Below are positions 42,049 through 50,244 of a stretch of DNA of 64,000 nt, in pieces. This stretch comes from JARIHD01 sp035758825 (GTDB taxonomy: Bacteria > Patescibacteriota > Saccharimonadia > Saccharimonadales > UBA4665), in assembly GCA_035758825.1 (NCBI GenBank), contig DASTWA010000009.1, positions 16,975 through 80,974 of the forward strand, in the 5' to 3' direction. The number at the start of each line of letters is the position of its first letter. The first letter of the stretch is position 1. Below the pieces are notes generated by a model. It searched no databases, was not told where the DNA came from, and saw nothing but the letters and a program-made list of their open reading frames with translations. Made by a program: the position numbers and the translations under genes.

Positions 42049-42636
42049 ATGCTATCGCACGTGAAACTTGCACGTGTTAATACTTTATTGCTAGCCGCAA
42101 TCTTAGCAATTAATGGCTATATCGTATTGGTTCCTGTCATACCCAAGATTATTTTCTGGACACAGCAACACGACACACGGCGCATCCAAAGACTGGAGGC
42201 GGCCATTACCCATCCCCCCATAAAGGAAGAACGACCCCGGGACAACCGGCTGGTCATACCCACTATGGTTTTTGACGAGTCCATCCACGAAGGCCATAGC
42301 GAGCGTACCCTCCGGCAAGGTCTTTGGCGCCGCCCCCAAACAAGCACGCCAGACCAAGGGGGCAACACCGTCCTCGCCGGGCACCGTTTAACCTACAGCA
42401 ACCCGCGCGGAACGTTATACAATCTCGATAAAGTCCGCGTTGGCGACGATATAGCACTGTGGTGGGAGGGCAAGCGATACCACTACCAAGTAAGCGAATC
42501 CAGAGTAGTAGCCGCGAGCGAAACGAGCGTCGAAGAGCCTACCAAAAACAGCCGGCTGACAATTTACACCTGTACGCCCCTATGGATGCCAAAAGACAGG
42601 CTGGTCGTAATTGCAGAGCTAAAGGACATACAATGA
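42049..42636 (+). CDS. Sortase
   Basis: 195 residues: an N-terminal membrane anchor (VNTLLLAAILAINGYIVLVP), then the sortase beta-barrel with the catalytic His in NTVLAGHRLTYSNPRG, Cys in SRLTIYTCTPLWMP and Arg in KDRLVVIAEL. It cleaves a sorting signal at the outer face and transfers the protein to the wall or to another protein. Class resembles D/E rather than A; class E enzymes prefer LAxTG-type signals. A protein with an LTDTG-plus-helix signal is encoded next door (42734-43042). Its stop overlaps the start of a 34-residue gene. Confidence 0.92.
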   Translation: MLSHVKLARVNTLLLAAILAINGYIVLVPVIPKIIFWTQQHDTRRIQRLEAAITHPPIKEERPRDNRLVIPTMVFDESIHEGHSERTLRQGLWRRPQTSTPDQGGNTVLAGHRLTYSNPRGTLYNLDKVRVGDDIALWWEGKRYHYQVSESRVVAASETSVEEPTKNSRLTIYTCTPLWMPKDRLVVIAELKDIQ

Positions 42637-42737
42637 GCGAAAAAATAAAATTCGTCATCTTGCTTGCTCTGCTTATAGCCAGCCTTGCCCTCCTCTGGCT
42701 GGCAAACAATTCGGCGAACGACGTTATCTTTAACTAA
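42633..42737 (+). CDS. 34-residue single-helix membrane peptide
   Basis: MSEKIKFVILLALLIASLAL and a short polar tail (NNSANDVIFN). It overlaps the sortase stop as ATGA, a sign of translational coupling. One transmembrane helix, N-terminus likely inside. Possibly a small partner of the sortase; not recognised. Confidence 0.5.
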   Translation: MSEKIKFVILLALLIASLALLWLANNSANDVIFN

Positions 42738-43042
42738 TCGTCTTGTCGTGGACGTTCGGTGGCGGCGCCAGCCTCCTCGGTAGTCTGCAGCACTTCTTGC
42801 ACGACCGGTTTCCTGCGCCAAATACGCACAATGAGGCTTACAAAGATGATAAAGCATGCCAGCGTGATGATCGCGGCTACGGCGATACCAGTGTCCGTTA
42901 GCCCGGAGCCCGAAGGACTACCGGTTACGCTGCCCGCACTACACGTTCCAGCTTGCTGTTGCTCGGTCGTACAGGAATAGTTGCCTTCGCCATAAGCTCC
43001 TTCGCTGTAGGCTTGGCCGAAATAGAAAGAATAGTATTTCAT
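42734..43042 (-). CDS. Surface protein with LTDTG sorting-like signal, putative sortase substrate
   Basis: 102 residues. A Tyr/Gly-rich N-terminus (MKYYSFYFGQAYSEGAYGEG) with two Cys is followed by SGSGLTDTG, a hydrophobic helix (IAVAAIITLACFIIFVSLIV) and RIWRRKP, the order of an LPxTG-type cell-wall sorting signal. Differences: no N-terminal signal peptide is obvious, and about 22 residues follow the positive stop. It converges on the sortase operon, with 3' ends overlapping by 4 nt. Substrate status is inference. Confidence 0.6.
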   Translation of the reverse strand: MKYYSFYFGQAYSEGAYGEGNYSCTTEQQQAGTCSAGSVTGSPSGSGLTDTGIAVAAIITLACFIIFVSLIVRIWRRKPVVQEVLQTTEEAGAATERPRQDD

Positions 43043-43123
43043 AAGTGGAAAGTCTTTACATTACTGATCACGCTTATGATATCATGAGGAAGGTTATTAG
43101 CGATAATATTAAGTGAGGGTCAT

Positions 43124-43339
43124 ATGTTTAGCCAATTTGGGTTCCTAAACCTCGGCGCACCAGAGCTTTTACTTATCTTTCTAATCGTGCTTTTGCTCTT
43201 CGGTGGCAAGAAAATCCCTGAGCTGGCACGTAGTGCAGGATCATCAGTCCGCGAACTCCGGAAAGGTTTGAGTGAAGGTGGCAATGAAAAGAACCAAAAG
43301 CAAACCAACGAGAAGGCACGCTCAGACTCAGCCTCATAA
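43124..43339 (+). CDS. tatA: Sec-independent translocase TatA
   Basis: 71 residues: a short N-terminus, one helix (GAPELLLIFLIVLLLFGGKK), then the hinge and amphipathic helix (IPELARSAGSSVRELRKGLS) with the FGGKKIPELARS signature. It forms the Tat pore with TatC. GAGGG precedes the ATG. The C-terminal 56 nt overlap tatC in another frame. Confidence 0.95.
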   Translation: MFSQFGFLNLGAPELLLIFLIVLLLFGGKKIPELARSAGSSVRELRKGLSEGGNEKNQKQTNEKARSDSAS

Positions 43340-44297
43340 GCAAGAGCCGACTAAACTTCCCTTTATTGCACACGTGTACGAACTGCGTAAACGGCTATTT
43401 TATATAGCCGTTTCAGTTGGTTTATTCGGTATTAGCGCTGCAGGCGTTCAGACGCAGCTCACCGATCTCCTGTTAAAACCAGCAAATGGCCAGCAGTTCA
43501 TCTACACGTCACCGGGTGGTGGGTTTGATTTTGTCTTTAAGCTGTGCCTTTACACTGGCATTGCAATGAGCATCCCGGTCATTGTGTATCAGCTTGTCCG
43601 CTATCTTGACCCCCTGGTCAAAAAGCAGACAATGCATTTTATCGGCTGGCTGAGCATCTGGTCGGGCATCATGGCGGGAGCAGGCATTATCTTTGCTTAT
43701 TACGTTGGCCTGCCTGCAGCGCTCAACTTCTTATTGCATGGCTTTTCGAGCGAACAGATCAAGGCGCTCATAAACATCCAATCATACCTGTCGTTTGTTA
43801 TGATCTATTTGCTTGGCTCTGCTCTGCTCTTCCAGATCCCGCTCATAATGATCTTCATTAACAAAATAAAACCATTGCAACCCAAAAAGCTCATGAAGCT
43901 CCAAAAATGGGTGTTTTTGATTGCCTTTATCCTGGGGGCAATAATCAGTCCTTCGCCGGATATCCGTAACCAGGCGCTCCTTAGCGGCCCGATTATCATT
44001 ATGTACGAATTCAGCGTGGGCCTTATCTGGTCCATAAACCGCAGACAGCGGAAGCCCAAAAAAGTTGTCGCCCTGCTCCAAAAAGATGCCGAGATTCAAG
44101 CCGAACGGCTGGCAAAATTCCAGCAGGCACAACAAATCTGGCAACAGGCCCTGCAAACCCAACCGGCACACAACAAACCAGCAGCCGCGACGACCATTCG
44201 GCGTGCTCCACTATCTGTACGTCCCACCGGCCGCCCCAATAATTATTTACGCGACTTTAGCCGGCAGCCTCAACGACGATTCGTAAACCCCGCGTAA
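43284..44297 (+). CDS. tatC: Sec-independent translocase TatC
   Basis: 337 residues from ATG 43284 (GAAGGTGG upstream). Six helices with the TatC signal-binding N-terminus (FIAHVYELRKRLFYIAVSVG, containing the conserved Glu). Its length exceeds the usual ~250 because of a basic 25-residue N-terminal arm and a ~95-residue Gln/Arg-rich C-terminal tail (QRKPKKVVALLQKDAEIQAE onward). It overlaps tatA by 56 nt. With TatA it exports folded proteins bearing twin-arginine signals. Confidence 0.94.
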   Translation: MKRTKSKPTRRHAQTQPHKQEPTKLPFIAHVYELRKRLFYIAVSVGLFGISAAGVQTQLTDLLLKPANGQQFIYTSPGGGFDFVFKLCLYTGIAMSIPVIVYQLVRYLDPLVKKQTMHFIGWLSIWSGIMAGAGIIFAYYVGLPAALNFLLHGFSSEQIKALINIQSYLSFVMIYLLGSALLFQIPLIMIFINKIKPLQPKKLMKLQKWVFLIAFILGAIISPSPDIRNQALLSGPIIIMYEFSVGLIWSINRRQRKPKKVVALLQKDAEIQAERLAKFQQAQQIWQQALQTQPAHNKPAAATTIRRAPLSVRPTGRPNNYLRDFSRQPQRRFVNPA

Positions 44298-44313
44298 CTA
44301 AGCAGGCTAATAT

Positions 44314-44343
44314 TTGACAAGCCGCTTTTGCTTGTCTTACAAT
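44314..44343 (+). promoter_or_regulatory. Promoter of the small Tat-signal gene
   Basis: TTGACA (44314-44319), 18-nt spacer, TACAAT (44338-44343); the gene starts at 44391. It separates this gene transcriptionally from tatAC. Confidence 0.65.
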
Positions 44344-44390
44344 TCTCATAAGTTGCAAAAATAAAAATCTAAGTATAGAGGAAACAAAAG

Positions 44391-44585
44391 ATGCAAAAAA
44401 TTTCCGACATCATGCAAAAAGAGATGACTCGCAAAGAGTTCCTTGCAACACTTGGTTTTGGCGTTGCCACAATTTTTGGGTTCTCCTCCCTATTGCAGAT
44501 GTTAGGCAAACAAAACCCGCTCCAGCAATCATCGCAGTATGGCTACGGCGGTGGCACTTATGGCGGCCACAAACCCCGTTCCTAA
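44391..44585 (+). CDS. Small protein with Tat-like signal sequence
   Basis: 64 residues. MTRKEFLATLGFGVATIFGF has the shape of a twin-arginine signal (consensus S/T-R-R-x-F-L-K), with Lys in the second position, followed by a hydrophobic helix and a short Gln/Tyr/Gly-rich tail (QYGYGGGTYGGHKPRS). An RK pair can be tolerated by some Tat systems. AGAGGA lies about 9 nt before the ATG. It immediately follows tatAC, which fits a Tat client. Function unknown. Confidence 0.6.
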   Translation: MQKISDIMQKEMTRKEFLATLGFGVATIFGFSSLLQMLGKQNPLQQSSQYGYGGGTYGGHKPRS

Positions 44586-44630
44586 CCCACTGGCAGAGCG
44601 GCGCGTAACAGTACACATTACGCACGACAC

Positions 44631-44665
44631 AAACAAAAGACCGGGTTCCCCCGGTCTTTTGTTTT
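44631..44665. terminator. Bidirectional terminator between the Tat-signal gene and groEL
   Basis: AAAAGACCGGG, loop TTCC, CCCGGTCTTTT, flanked by A and T runs on both sides, so it can serve both convergent genes. Confidence 0.85.
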
Positions 44666-44678
44666 AGCCAAAGATGGG

Positions 44679-46325
44679 CTACATCATGCCCATGCCCCCC
44701 ATGTCTGGGGCAGCAGAAGCTGACTTCTCTTCTGGGACCTCGACTACCAAGGCGCCCATCGTCATGCTGGTGCCGGCAATCGATACCGCATTAAGCAAGG
44801 CTTCCTTGGTTACACGGGCCGGGTCGACTACGCCACTCGCCTTCATGTCTACGAGCTTAGTTGGGTCGTTGACATTGATACCGTGGCCAGGCTTGCCAGC
44901 CTTAACCTGCGGCAGCCACTCATCAGCGTTCAGGCCGGCGTTGGTTAACAGAATGCGGAATGGTTGCTCAAGCGCGTTCTTGAGGAGCATCTTACCGGCG
45001 GCAATTGCGGCGTCATCGTCATTCGAGGTAGCGATGGTCGACGACAGGTTGACCAGGGTTACGCCACCACCGGGCACAATACCTTCCGCCAAGGCAGCCT
45101 TGACGGCGGCGACAGCGTCATCGACGCGGAATTTCTTCTCTTCGATTTCGGTTTCGGTAGCGCCACCAACCTTGATAACGGCAACCTTGCCGCTAAGGGC
45201 GGCGCGTCGCTTTTCGAACTGCTCACGGTCGTATTCGCTGCTAGCAGCCTCGACTTGAGCGCTGATTTGCTTGATGCGGGCCTGTACGTCGGCAGCAGAG
45301 CCGGAGCCTTCGATAATGGTTGTCTCGTCCTTGCCGACGATTACCTTGCGGGCAGTACCAACCATACTCAGGTCAGCATTTTCAAAATCAAAACCTTTGT
45401 CTTCGGTAATGACAGTCGCCCCTGTTAGAGTGGCGATGTCCTCAAGGATTTCCTTGCGACGGTCACCAAAAGCCGGAGCCTTGACGGCGACAGTGTTAAA
45501 TACACCTTTCAGGCGGTTCAATACCAAGGTAGCCAACGCTTCACCTTCGAGATCTTCAGCGACAATCACCAGGTCTTTCTTGCCGGCTTGAGCAAGTTTC
45601 TCGAGGAGTGGCAGGAATTCCTGGACTGAGCTGATCTTCTTGTCGGTCACTACAATCGCCGGCTTGTCATATACGGCTTCCATGCGGGCAGTGTCGGTAA
45701 CCATCAGGGCGCTTACGAAACCGCGGTCAAAGGTAAAGCCCTCAACGACTTCGCTTTCCAGGGCCAGGGCCTGACCCTCTTCGACAGTAACAACGCCGTC
45801 GCGGCCGACCTTGTCCATAATATCAGCAATCAGCTGGCCAATCTCGGCGTCGCCGGCAGAGATAGTAGCTACCTCAGCGATACGCTTCTTGTTGGCAGCA
45901 ATATCCTCACGCATGCCATCGAGTTTTTCCATAACATCGTGGGCGGCAGCCTCAAGGCCTTTGCGAAGGAGCATCGGATTGTGGCCGGCGGCAATCAGCT
46001 TATTGGCTTCGCTTAGGATGTTGTAGGTTAGGACGGTTACGGTCGTCGTACCGTCACCGGCGACGTCGTTCATCTTGGAGGCGGCTTGCTTAATCAGCTC
46101 GGCACCGACCTTGTAGCCCAAGGTCTCGTCGTCAACATCACCAATTTCAACGCCCTTCGCGACTGTTACGCCATCATGGGTGACAGTCGGAGCGCCGTAG
46201 CTCTTACTAATGACTACATTGCGGCCCTTAGGTCCCATGGTAGTCTTTACTGCGTCATACAGAATCTGAGCCCCGGCCAGCACACGGCGGCGGGCGTCAT
46301 CATCATAAAATACTTTCTTTGCCAT
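44679..46325 (-). CDS. groEL: Chaperonin GroEL (Hsp60)
   Basis: 548 residues: VFYDDDARRRVLAGAQILYD, TMGPKGRNVVISKSYGAPTV, NDVAGDGTTTVTVLTYNIL, GIVPGGGVTLVN, and a Gly/Met tail (MGGMGMM). The equatorial ATP-site residues are present. It folds proteins in the double ring with GroES encoded 17 nt upstream. Transcribed from the CIRCE-controlled promoter before groES. Confidence 0.98.
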   Translation of the reverse strand: MAKKVFYDDDARRRVLAGAQILYDAVKTTMGPKGRNVVISKSYGAPTVTHDGVTVAKGVEIGDVDDETLGYKVGAELIKQAASKMNDVAGDGTTTVTVLTYNILSEANKLIAAGHNPMLLRKGLEAAAHDVMEKLDGMREDIAANKKRIAEVATISAGDAEIGQLIADIMDKVGRDGVVTVEEGQALALESEVVEGFTFDRGFVSALMVTDTARMEAVYDKPAIVVTDKKISSVQEFLPLLEKLAQAGKKDLVIVAEDLEGEALATLVLNRLKGVFNTVAVKAPAFGDRRKEILEDIATLTGATVITEDKGFDFENADLSMVGTARKVIVGKDETTIIEGSGSAADVQARIKQISAQVEAASSEYDREQFEKRRAALSGKVAVIKVGGATETEIEEKKFRVDDAVAAVKAALAEGIVPGGGVTLVNLSSTIATSNDDDAAIAAGKMLLKNALEQPFRILLTNAGLNADEWLPQVKAGKPGHGINVNDPTKLVDMKASGVVDPARVTKEALLNAVSIAGTSMTMGALVVEVPEEKSASAAPDMGGMGMM

Positions 46326-46342
46326 ACTGATCTGCTCCCTTT

Positions 46343-46612
46343 CTACTTAACAATCGCAACAATATTTTTCTTGTATACAATTGTGTACTCGTCGCCGTCT
46401 ACCTTGACGGTCGTGGCTTCGTACTCATTCTTGTATAGGATACGGTCGCCGACTTTGACGCCCTCAACTTCTTTGCCAACAGCCACAACCTTAGCCACCT
46501 TTGGCTTTTCGGCTGCACCCCCTGGCAAATAAATACCGCTGGCGGTCTTGGTTTGTGGCTCTTCGGCCTGCGTGACCACATAGTCTGCGAGAGGTTGTAC
46601 TTTGACACTCAT
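46343..46612 (-). CDS. groES: Co-chaperonin GroES (Hsp10)
   Basis: 89 residues: VQPLADYVVTQAEEPQTKTA, GIYLPGGAAEKPKVAKVVAV, VGDRILYKNEYEATTVKVDG. Standard single-domain GroES with its mobile loop. It heads the groES-groEL operon. AAGAGGAG lies about 6 nt before the ATG. Confidence 0.97.
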   Translation of the reverse strand: MSVKVQPLADYVVTQAEEPQTKTASGIYLPGGAAEKPKVAKVVAVGKEVEGVKVGDRILYKNEYEATTVKVDGDEYTIVYKKNIVAIVK

Positions 46613-46656
46613 AGTTGTTAACTCCTCTTTTTATAACTGTTTTGAATGTAAGAGAG

Positions 46657-46683
46657 TTAGCACTCAACGATTGAAAGTGCCAA
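46657..46683 (-). promoter_or_regulatory. CIRCE-like HrcA operator, proximal
   Basis: TTAGCACTC, 9 nt, AAGTGCCAA: the left arm is perfect, the right arm matches GAGTGCTAA at 7 of 9. It lies 45 nt upstream of groES. hrcA itself is not in the window. Confidence 0.8.
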
Positions 46684-46687
46684 CTCG

Positions 46688-46714
46688 TCAGCACTCACTA
46701 TAGTCAAGCGCTAA
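46688..46714 (-). promoter_or_regulatory. Second CIRCE-like operator, distal
   Basis: TCAGCACTC, 9 nt, AAGCGCTAA: 8 of 9 and 7 of 9 matches to the CIRCE arms. It starts 4 nt beyond the proximal copy. Confidence 0.6.
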
Positions 46715-46761
46715 TTGCTCGTCAAGACACAAGTGTTAACTCCGAAGTGCGGTCGCATCCT

Positions 46762-48123
46762 CTAGCTGTTTTTGCGTAAACGTTCCTTAAGCGCCTTACG
46801 GGCGGTGCCGAGTTCGTCCCATTTGTGTTCGACGACACGGTCTGGATTGTGGTCGTCTTGTTGTAAATGGCGCAACGCAGCCGCCTTGGGGCCGTTGCGG
46901 AGAATGTCCTTTTCGTGGCCCTTCCCGAGCAGTAGCAGCGTATCGCCTTTTTTGGCGCGCCCGACAGCGAACTTAATCGCCTCGGTACGGTCGTGTACCA
47001 AAAACAAATCTTTGTTGCGCTTTTTGCCCACAGCCTCGGCGCCGGCCGCAATCTCGCCCATAATGGCCGGGCCGTCCATATCACGGTCGTCTTCTTCGGT
47101 AACGACCACTTCGTCGGCATACTCTCCGGCAAGCCTGCCCTGCACCGCCCGCTTGGCTTCATCGCGGCGGCCCGCCGAGCCGAACAATACAATTAGCTTG
47201 CCTTTAACCACCGGTCTTAAATCCTCAAACAACTTTTCGAAGCTGTCGGGCGTATGGGCGTAGTCAACCAGCACGCTAAAATCCTGGCCTTCGTCGATGC
47301 GGGTCATACGGCCCTCAACACCTTCGAGCGCGGCAATCCCTCGCTCTATCTGCTTGGGCGTCAGGCCAATCGCTTCGCCCACCCCAACAGCAGCCAAGGA
47401 GTTGTATACATTAAAGCTCCCCGGCAGATGACAGGTGATGTTGTATCGTTTACTGCCGTGCTTGGCAACATACGATACACCGTCAGGCGTCAGCTTAATA
47501 TTGGTCGCTTTGAGTCCGGCATCGCCCGTTCCGTACAGCACCGGATTTTCGATGGCATCCGCGAATAGCTGGGCGCTCGGGTCATCGCCATTAATGATGC
47601 CCACGCGAAGCCCCTTGCGATTCTTGTTGGTCTGCACAAACAATTGGCGCTTGGCATCCACATAGCGTTCGAACGTGCCATGGTAATCCAAGTGTTCATG
47701 GGTAATATTCGTCATCACGGCAATACTATACGGTACACCCCATACGCGGTGCTGCGCCAAGGCGTGACTAGTGGTCTCAAGAACCAGCCATTCAATCCCC
47801 TGTGACTTTAATTCTTCTATCCGTCTGACCAGCGTCGGCACCGACACCGTGGTCATGTGGGCAATCTGCGGCTTAATATCCAGCCCTGCACCGTAGGCGA
47901 CCGTTGTCATCAGCCCGACCTTGTAGCCGGCATCGTGAAGCATCCGGTGTATTAGGAACGCTGTGCTCGTCTTGCCATTGGTGCCGGTGACGCCAATTAC
48001 CTTCAGGCCCCTGGCAGGAAAGCCATGGAGCGCATTTACGACAATCGCCTCCCCCAAATGACCGCACGGTTCAATCTTACTAAACATATGTCGGGGGATG
48101 AGCTTCTTGACTAACGTACGCAT
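46762..48123 (-). CDS. MurE-like UDP-MurNAc-dipeptide ligase, N-terminal domain missing
   Basis: ATP-dependent ligase adding the third residue of the peptidoglycan stem. 453 residues: Walker GVTGTNGKTSTAFLIHRML, TTVSVPTLVRRIEELKS, LVLETTSHALAQHRVWGV, TNITHEHLDYHGTFERYVDAK, VDYAHTPDSFEKL and LLLGKGHEKDIL. The usual N-terminal UDP-binding domain (about 90 residues) is reduced to about 40. The specificity loop DNPR of diaminopimelate-adding enzymes reads EDDR here: Arg is kept, the rest differ. The added amino acid cannot be named with confidence. Confidence 0.85.
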   Translation of the reverse strand: MRTLVKKLIPRHMFSKIEPCGHLGEAIVVNALHGFPARGLKVIGVTGTNGKTSTAFLIHRMLHDAGYKVGLMTTVAYGAGLDIKPQIAHMTTVSVPTLVRRIEELKSQGIEWLVLETTSHALAQHRVWGVPYSIAVMTNITHEHLDYHGTFERYVDAKRQLFVQTNKNRKGLRVGIINGDDPSAQLFADAIENPVLYGTGDAGLKATNIKLTPDGVSYVAKHGSKRYNITCHLPGSFNVYNSLAAVGVGEAIGLTPKQIERGIAALEGVEGRMTRIDEGQDFSVLVDYAHTPDSFEKLFEDLRPVVKGKLIVLFGSAGRRDEAKRAVQGRLAGEYADEVVVTEEDDRDMDGPAIMGEIAAGAEAVGKKRNKDLFLVHDRTEAIKFAVGRAKKGDTLLLLGKGHEKDILRNGPKAAALRHLQQDDHNPDRVVEHKWDELGTARKALKERLRKNS

Positions 48124-48193
48124 TACACAAAGTATACGGCCTCTTGCCGATGAGGGCTAGGGGCCGTAGTCGTAAGCCTATCGCATTAGCAGG

Positions 48194-50083
48194 CTATAGG
48201 TCGTCGAGGACATTGGGCCTCGGGGCTGCAGCAGGACGCCGGGGGCGCCCACCAGCGGCACGGTGTACGACCGGCAATACTGGAGGCTGCGGGCGGTTAG
48301 CCTCTTCGGCGGCCCGGCGATCCGCCTCGCGGATATACGCATCGTCGTCGGGTGCGACCTCGGCCCGAGGACCAGCCGCAAGGTTCTGGGCCACCCACTT
48401 GGCGCCCTTGTTAAGCCCCCTGCCGATACCACGCAAGACACTCGGACGTGTTTGTGGTTGGTGCGATACCTTGCTTCGGCCCGGCCAGTAGTCGGCCAGA
48501 AGCTGTCCAAAAGTACGCTTGCCATTATCTATAACGGGAGGTTGGGGCACTATGTCCGAAGGGTCAATAGACATTACGGCGGCCGGAGCCCGGTCTGGAA
48601 GCGGAGCGTTGGGGTCGATCCCACCAAATGGGCGACGCGGACGCAAACGCCGAGCGGGAGGAGCCACAGCAGGCAAAGGCACTACCGGTGTCGGACCATT
48701 CCAGTTGGGGTCACCATGGGGCCTTATAGCAGCAAAGCGGTCAGCGCCATAGGCATAGTAGGCTTCGCGGTCTTCGTTGGAAAGGCCATCGAACTGACGG
48801 TGCCACTCTTCCGGATCTTGCTCTTCTAGCTCAAAGAGATCACTAAACCGGCGTTCGGGTTCGTCTGGCGCGGCAGGTGCTTCCGGCGCAGATGTTTGGC
48901 TTAAGAGATTATCGCGAAGTTCATCGGTGCTGCCACTGAATGAGTAGGCGCCCCGAAGCTCACGGTTACCCCATTCACGGGGCTGTCCGCCCACAATCCG
49001 GTGCAGACGCGCAAAGTAAGCGTCACGGGCATGATCGTTCATACCCTCCATCACCTCGGCGGGAAGATTGGCAATCTCTTCGTCCGAAAGACCGCTCACA
49101 CCTTCGGTGCTGATGTGATCAGCACGCTGGTCGCTGTCGTTATTGGGCCGCGTCTCGGGCCGCCCTGAATGGCGCTGGCTATTGTATTCCACAATAGCTT
49201 CGCGGTTGCCGCCACGGTTGTGGAGACGATCCAGAAACGCTTGGCGCTTTGCTTCTTCGGCAGCTTGAGCCTCGGCGGCGGCTTCTTGAGCGCGGATAGA
49301 TTCTAGGGAGTCGGCACCGCCATTGGCATTAATATATGCCTTGCGCCTTTCGGCGGCTTTGTCGGCCGCATCCTCAATGTGAGCGTTTGCCTCCTGGGTA
49401 TAGCGTTCATGTAAACCCTGGCGCAACATATCCCTAGCTGCCCCTTTTACGTGGGCATGCTTAGTAGCGAGGTCATGCTCTACCTGTTGCTGAATAATCT
49501 CCAGTTTTTTGTCTTCCGGGTAAGTGCTACGTACCTTACCCCGGATGCGATCAGCTTCGGCTTCGAGCTTGGCCTTGCGGGCGGACTCTTCAGCCTCACG
49601 CTGAGCCTCCTCGGCTTCGCGTTGGTGCCGTTCTTCGGCTTCTTGCGCGGCCTTTTCTTGAGCTTCTCGCTGGGTGCGCTGGCGATCTTCCTGGCGGCGG
49701 TCACGGCGGTCGGCGCGCAGCTTCTCACGAGCCTCTTCCCGGATGCGTGCAAAGTTTTCGGCGGCGGTTACCTGATTGGTAAATAACGGGATGGCGGCAC
49801 GACGGTCTTCGGCGGGCGTACCTTCGGGGAGTTCGGCCACACTGGCAGCGCGGGCAATACCACGGTAAAGCCTGCGCTCCTGTTCGCTTAGACGCGGCGA
49901 TCGCAGTGCTTCGTCGTATGCAGCAGCAATCTCGGCGTCATGCCGCGCCCGTACGTCGGCTTCTGCGGCCTGTGCTTCATGTGCAGCCTGCAGCTGTTCA
50001 TAAAGAGAGCCGCGCATAATCTCATCGTCTGCGCCGGCTGGTAGCTCGTGGCTGGGGTCTAAGGGGTTGGGCTGGTTTTCCAT
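48194..50083 (-). CDS. Large helical, charged protein of unknown function
   Basis: 629 residues from ATG 50083. The first half is a long Glu/Arg/Ala coiled coil (QEDRQRTQREAQEKAAQEAE and similar), probably residues ~30-330. The second half is Pro/Arg/Asp-rich with repeated segments around WNGPTPVVPLPAVAPPARRL and a basic tail (AAGGRPRRPAAAPRPNVLDD). No signal peptide or membrane helix. It could be a structural or scaffold protein. A TTG 20 codons earlier (50143) is less likely. Confidence 0.6.
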   Translation of the reverse strand: MENQPNPLDPSHELPAGADDEIMRGSLYEQLQAAHEAQAAEADVRARHDAEIAAAYDEALRSPRLSEQERRLYRGIARAASVAELPEGTPAEDRRAAIPLFTNQVTAAENFARIREEAREKLRADRRDRRQEDRQRTQREAQEKAAQEAEERHQREAEEAQREAEESARKAKLEAEADRIRGKVRSTYPEDKKLEIIQQQVEHDLATKHAHVKGAARDMLRQGLHERYTQEANAHIEDAADKAAERRKAYINANGGADSLESIRAQEAAAEAQAAEEAKRQAFLDRLHNRGGNREAIVEYNSQRHSGRPETRPNNDSDQRADHISTEGVSGLSDEEIANLPAEVMEGMNDHARDAYFARLHRIVGGQPREWGNRELRGAYSFSGSTDELRDNLLSQTSAPEAPAAPDEPERRFSDLFELEEQDPEEWHRQFDGLSNEDREAYYAYGADRFAAIRPHGDPNWNGPTPVVPLPAVAPPARRLRPRRPFGGIDPNAPLPDRAPAAVMSIDPSDIVPQPPVIDNGKRTFGQLLADYWPGRSKVSHQPQTRPSVLRGIGRGLNKGAKWVAQNLAAGPRAEVAPDDDAYIREADRRAAEEANRPQPPVLPVVHRAAGGRPRRPAAAPRPNVLDDL

Positions 50084-50244
50084 GTGGTTGCTCTTGTTCC
50101 TAGTTGCTGGTTTTTGTTTTTGTGTTTTACTATCTACATTCAAGCATAAACGCTTCTTTTTGTCAACTATTAGTTACTATTTTTGCATTTTATGCTAATT
50201 ACAGAAGTTTTATTAGCCTTCCCTGTCATGCTATCATTGCTGTA

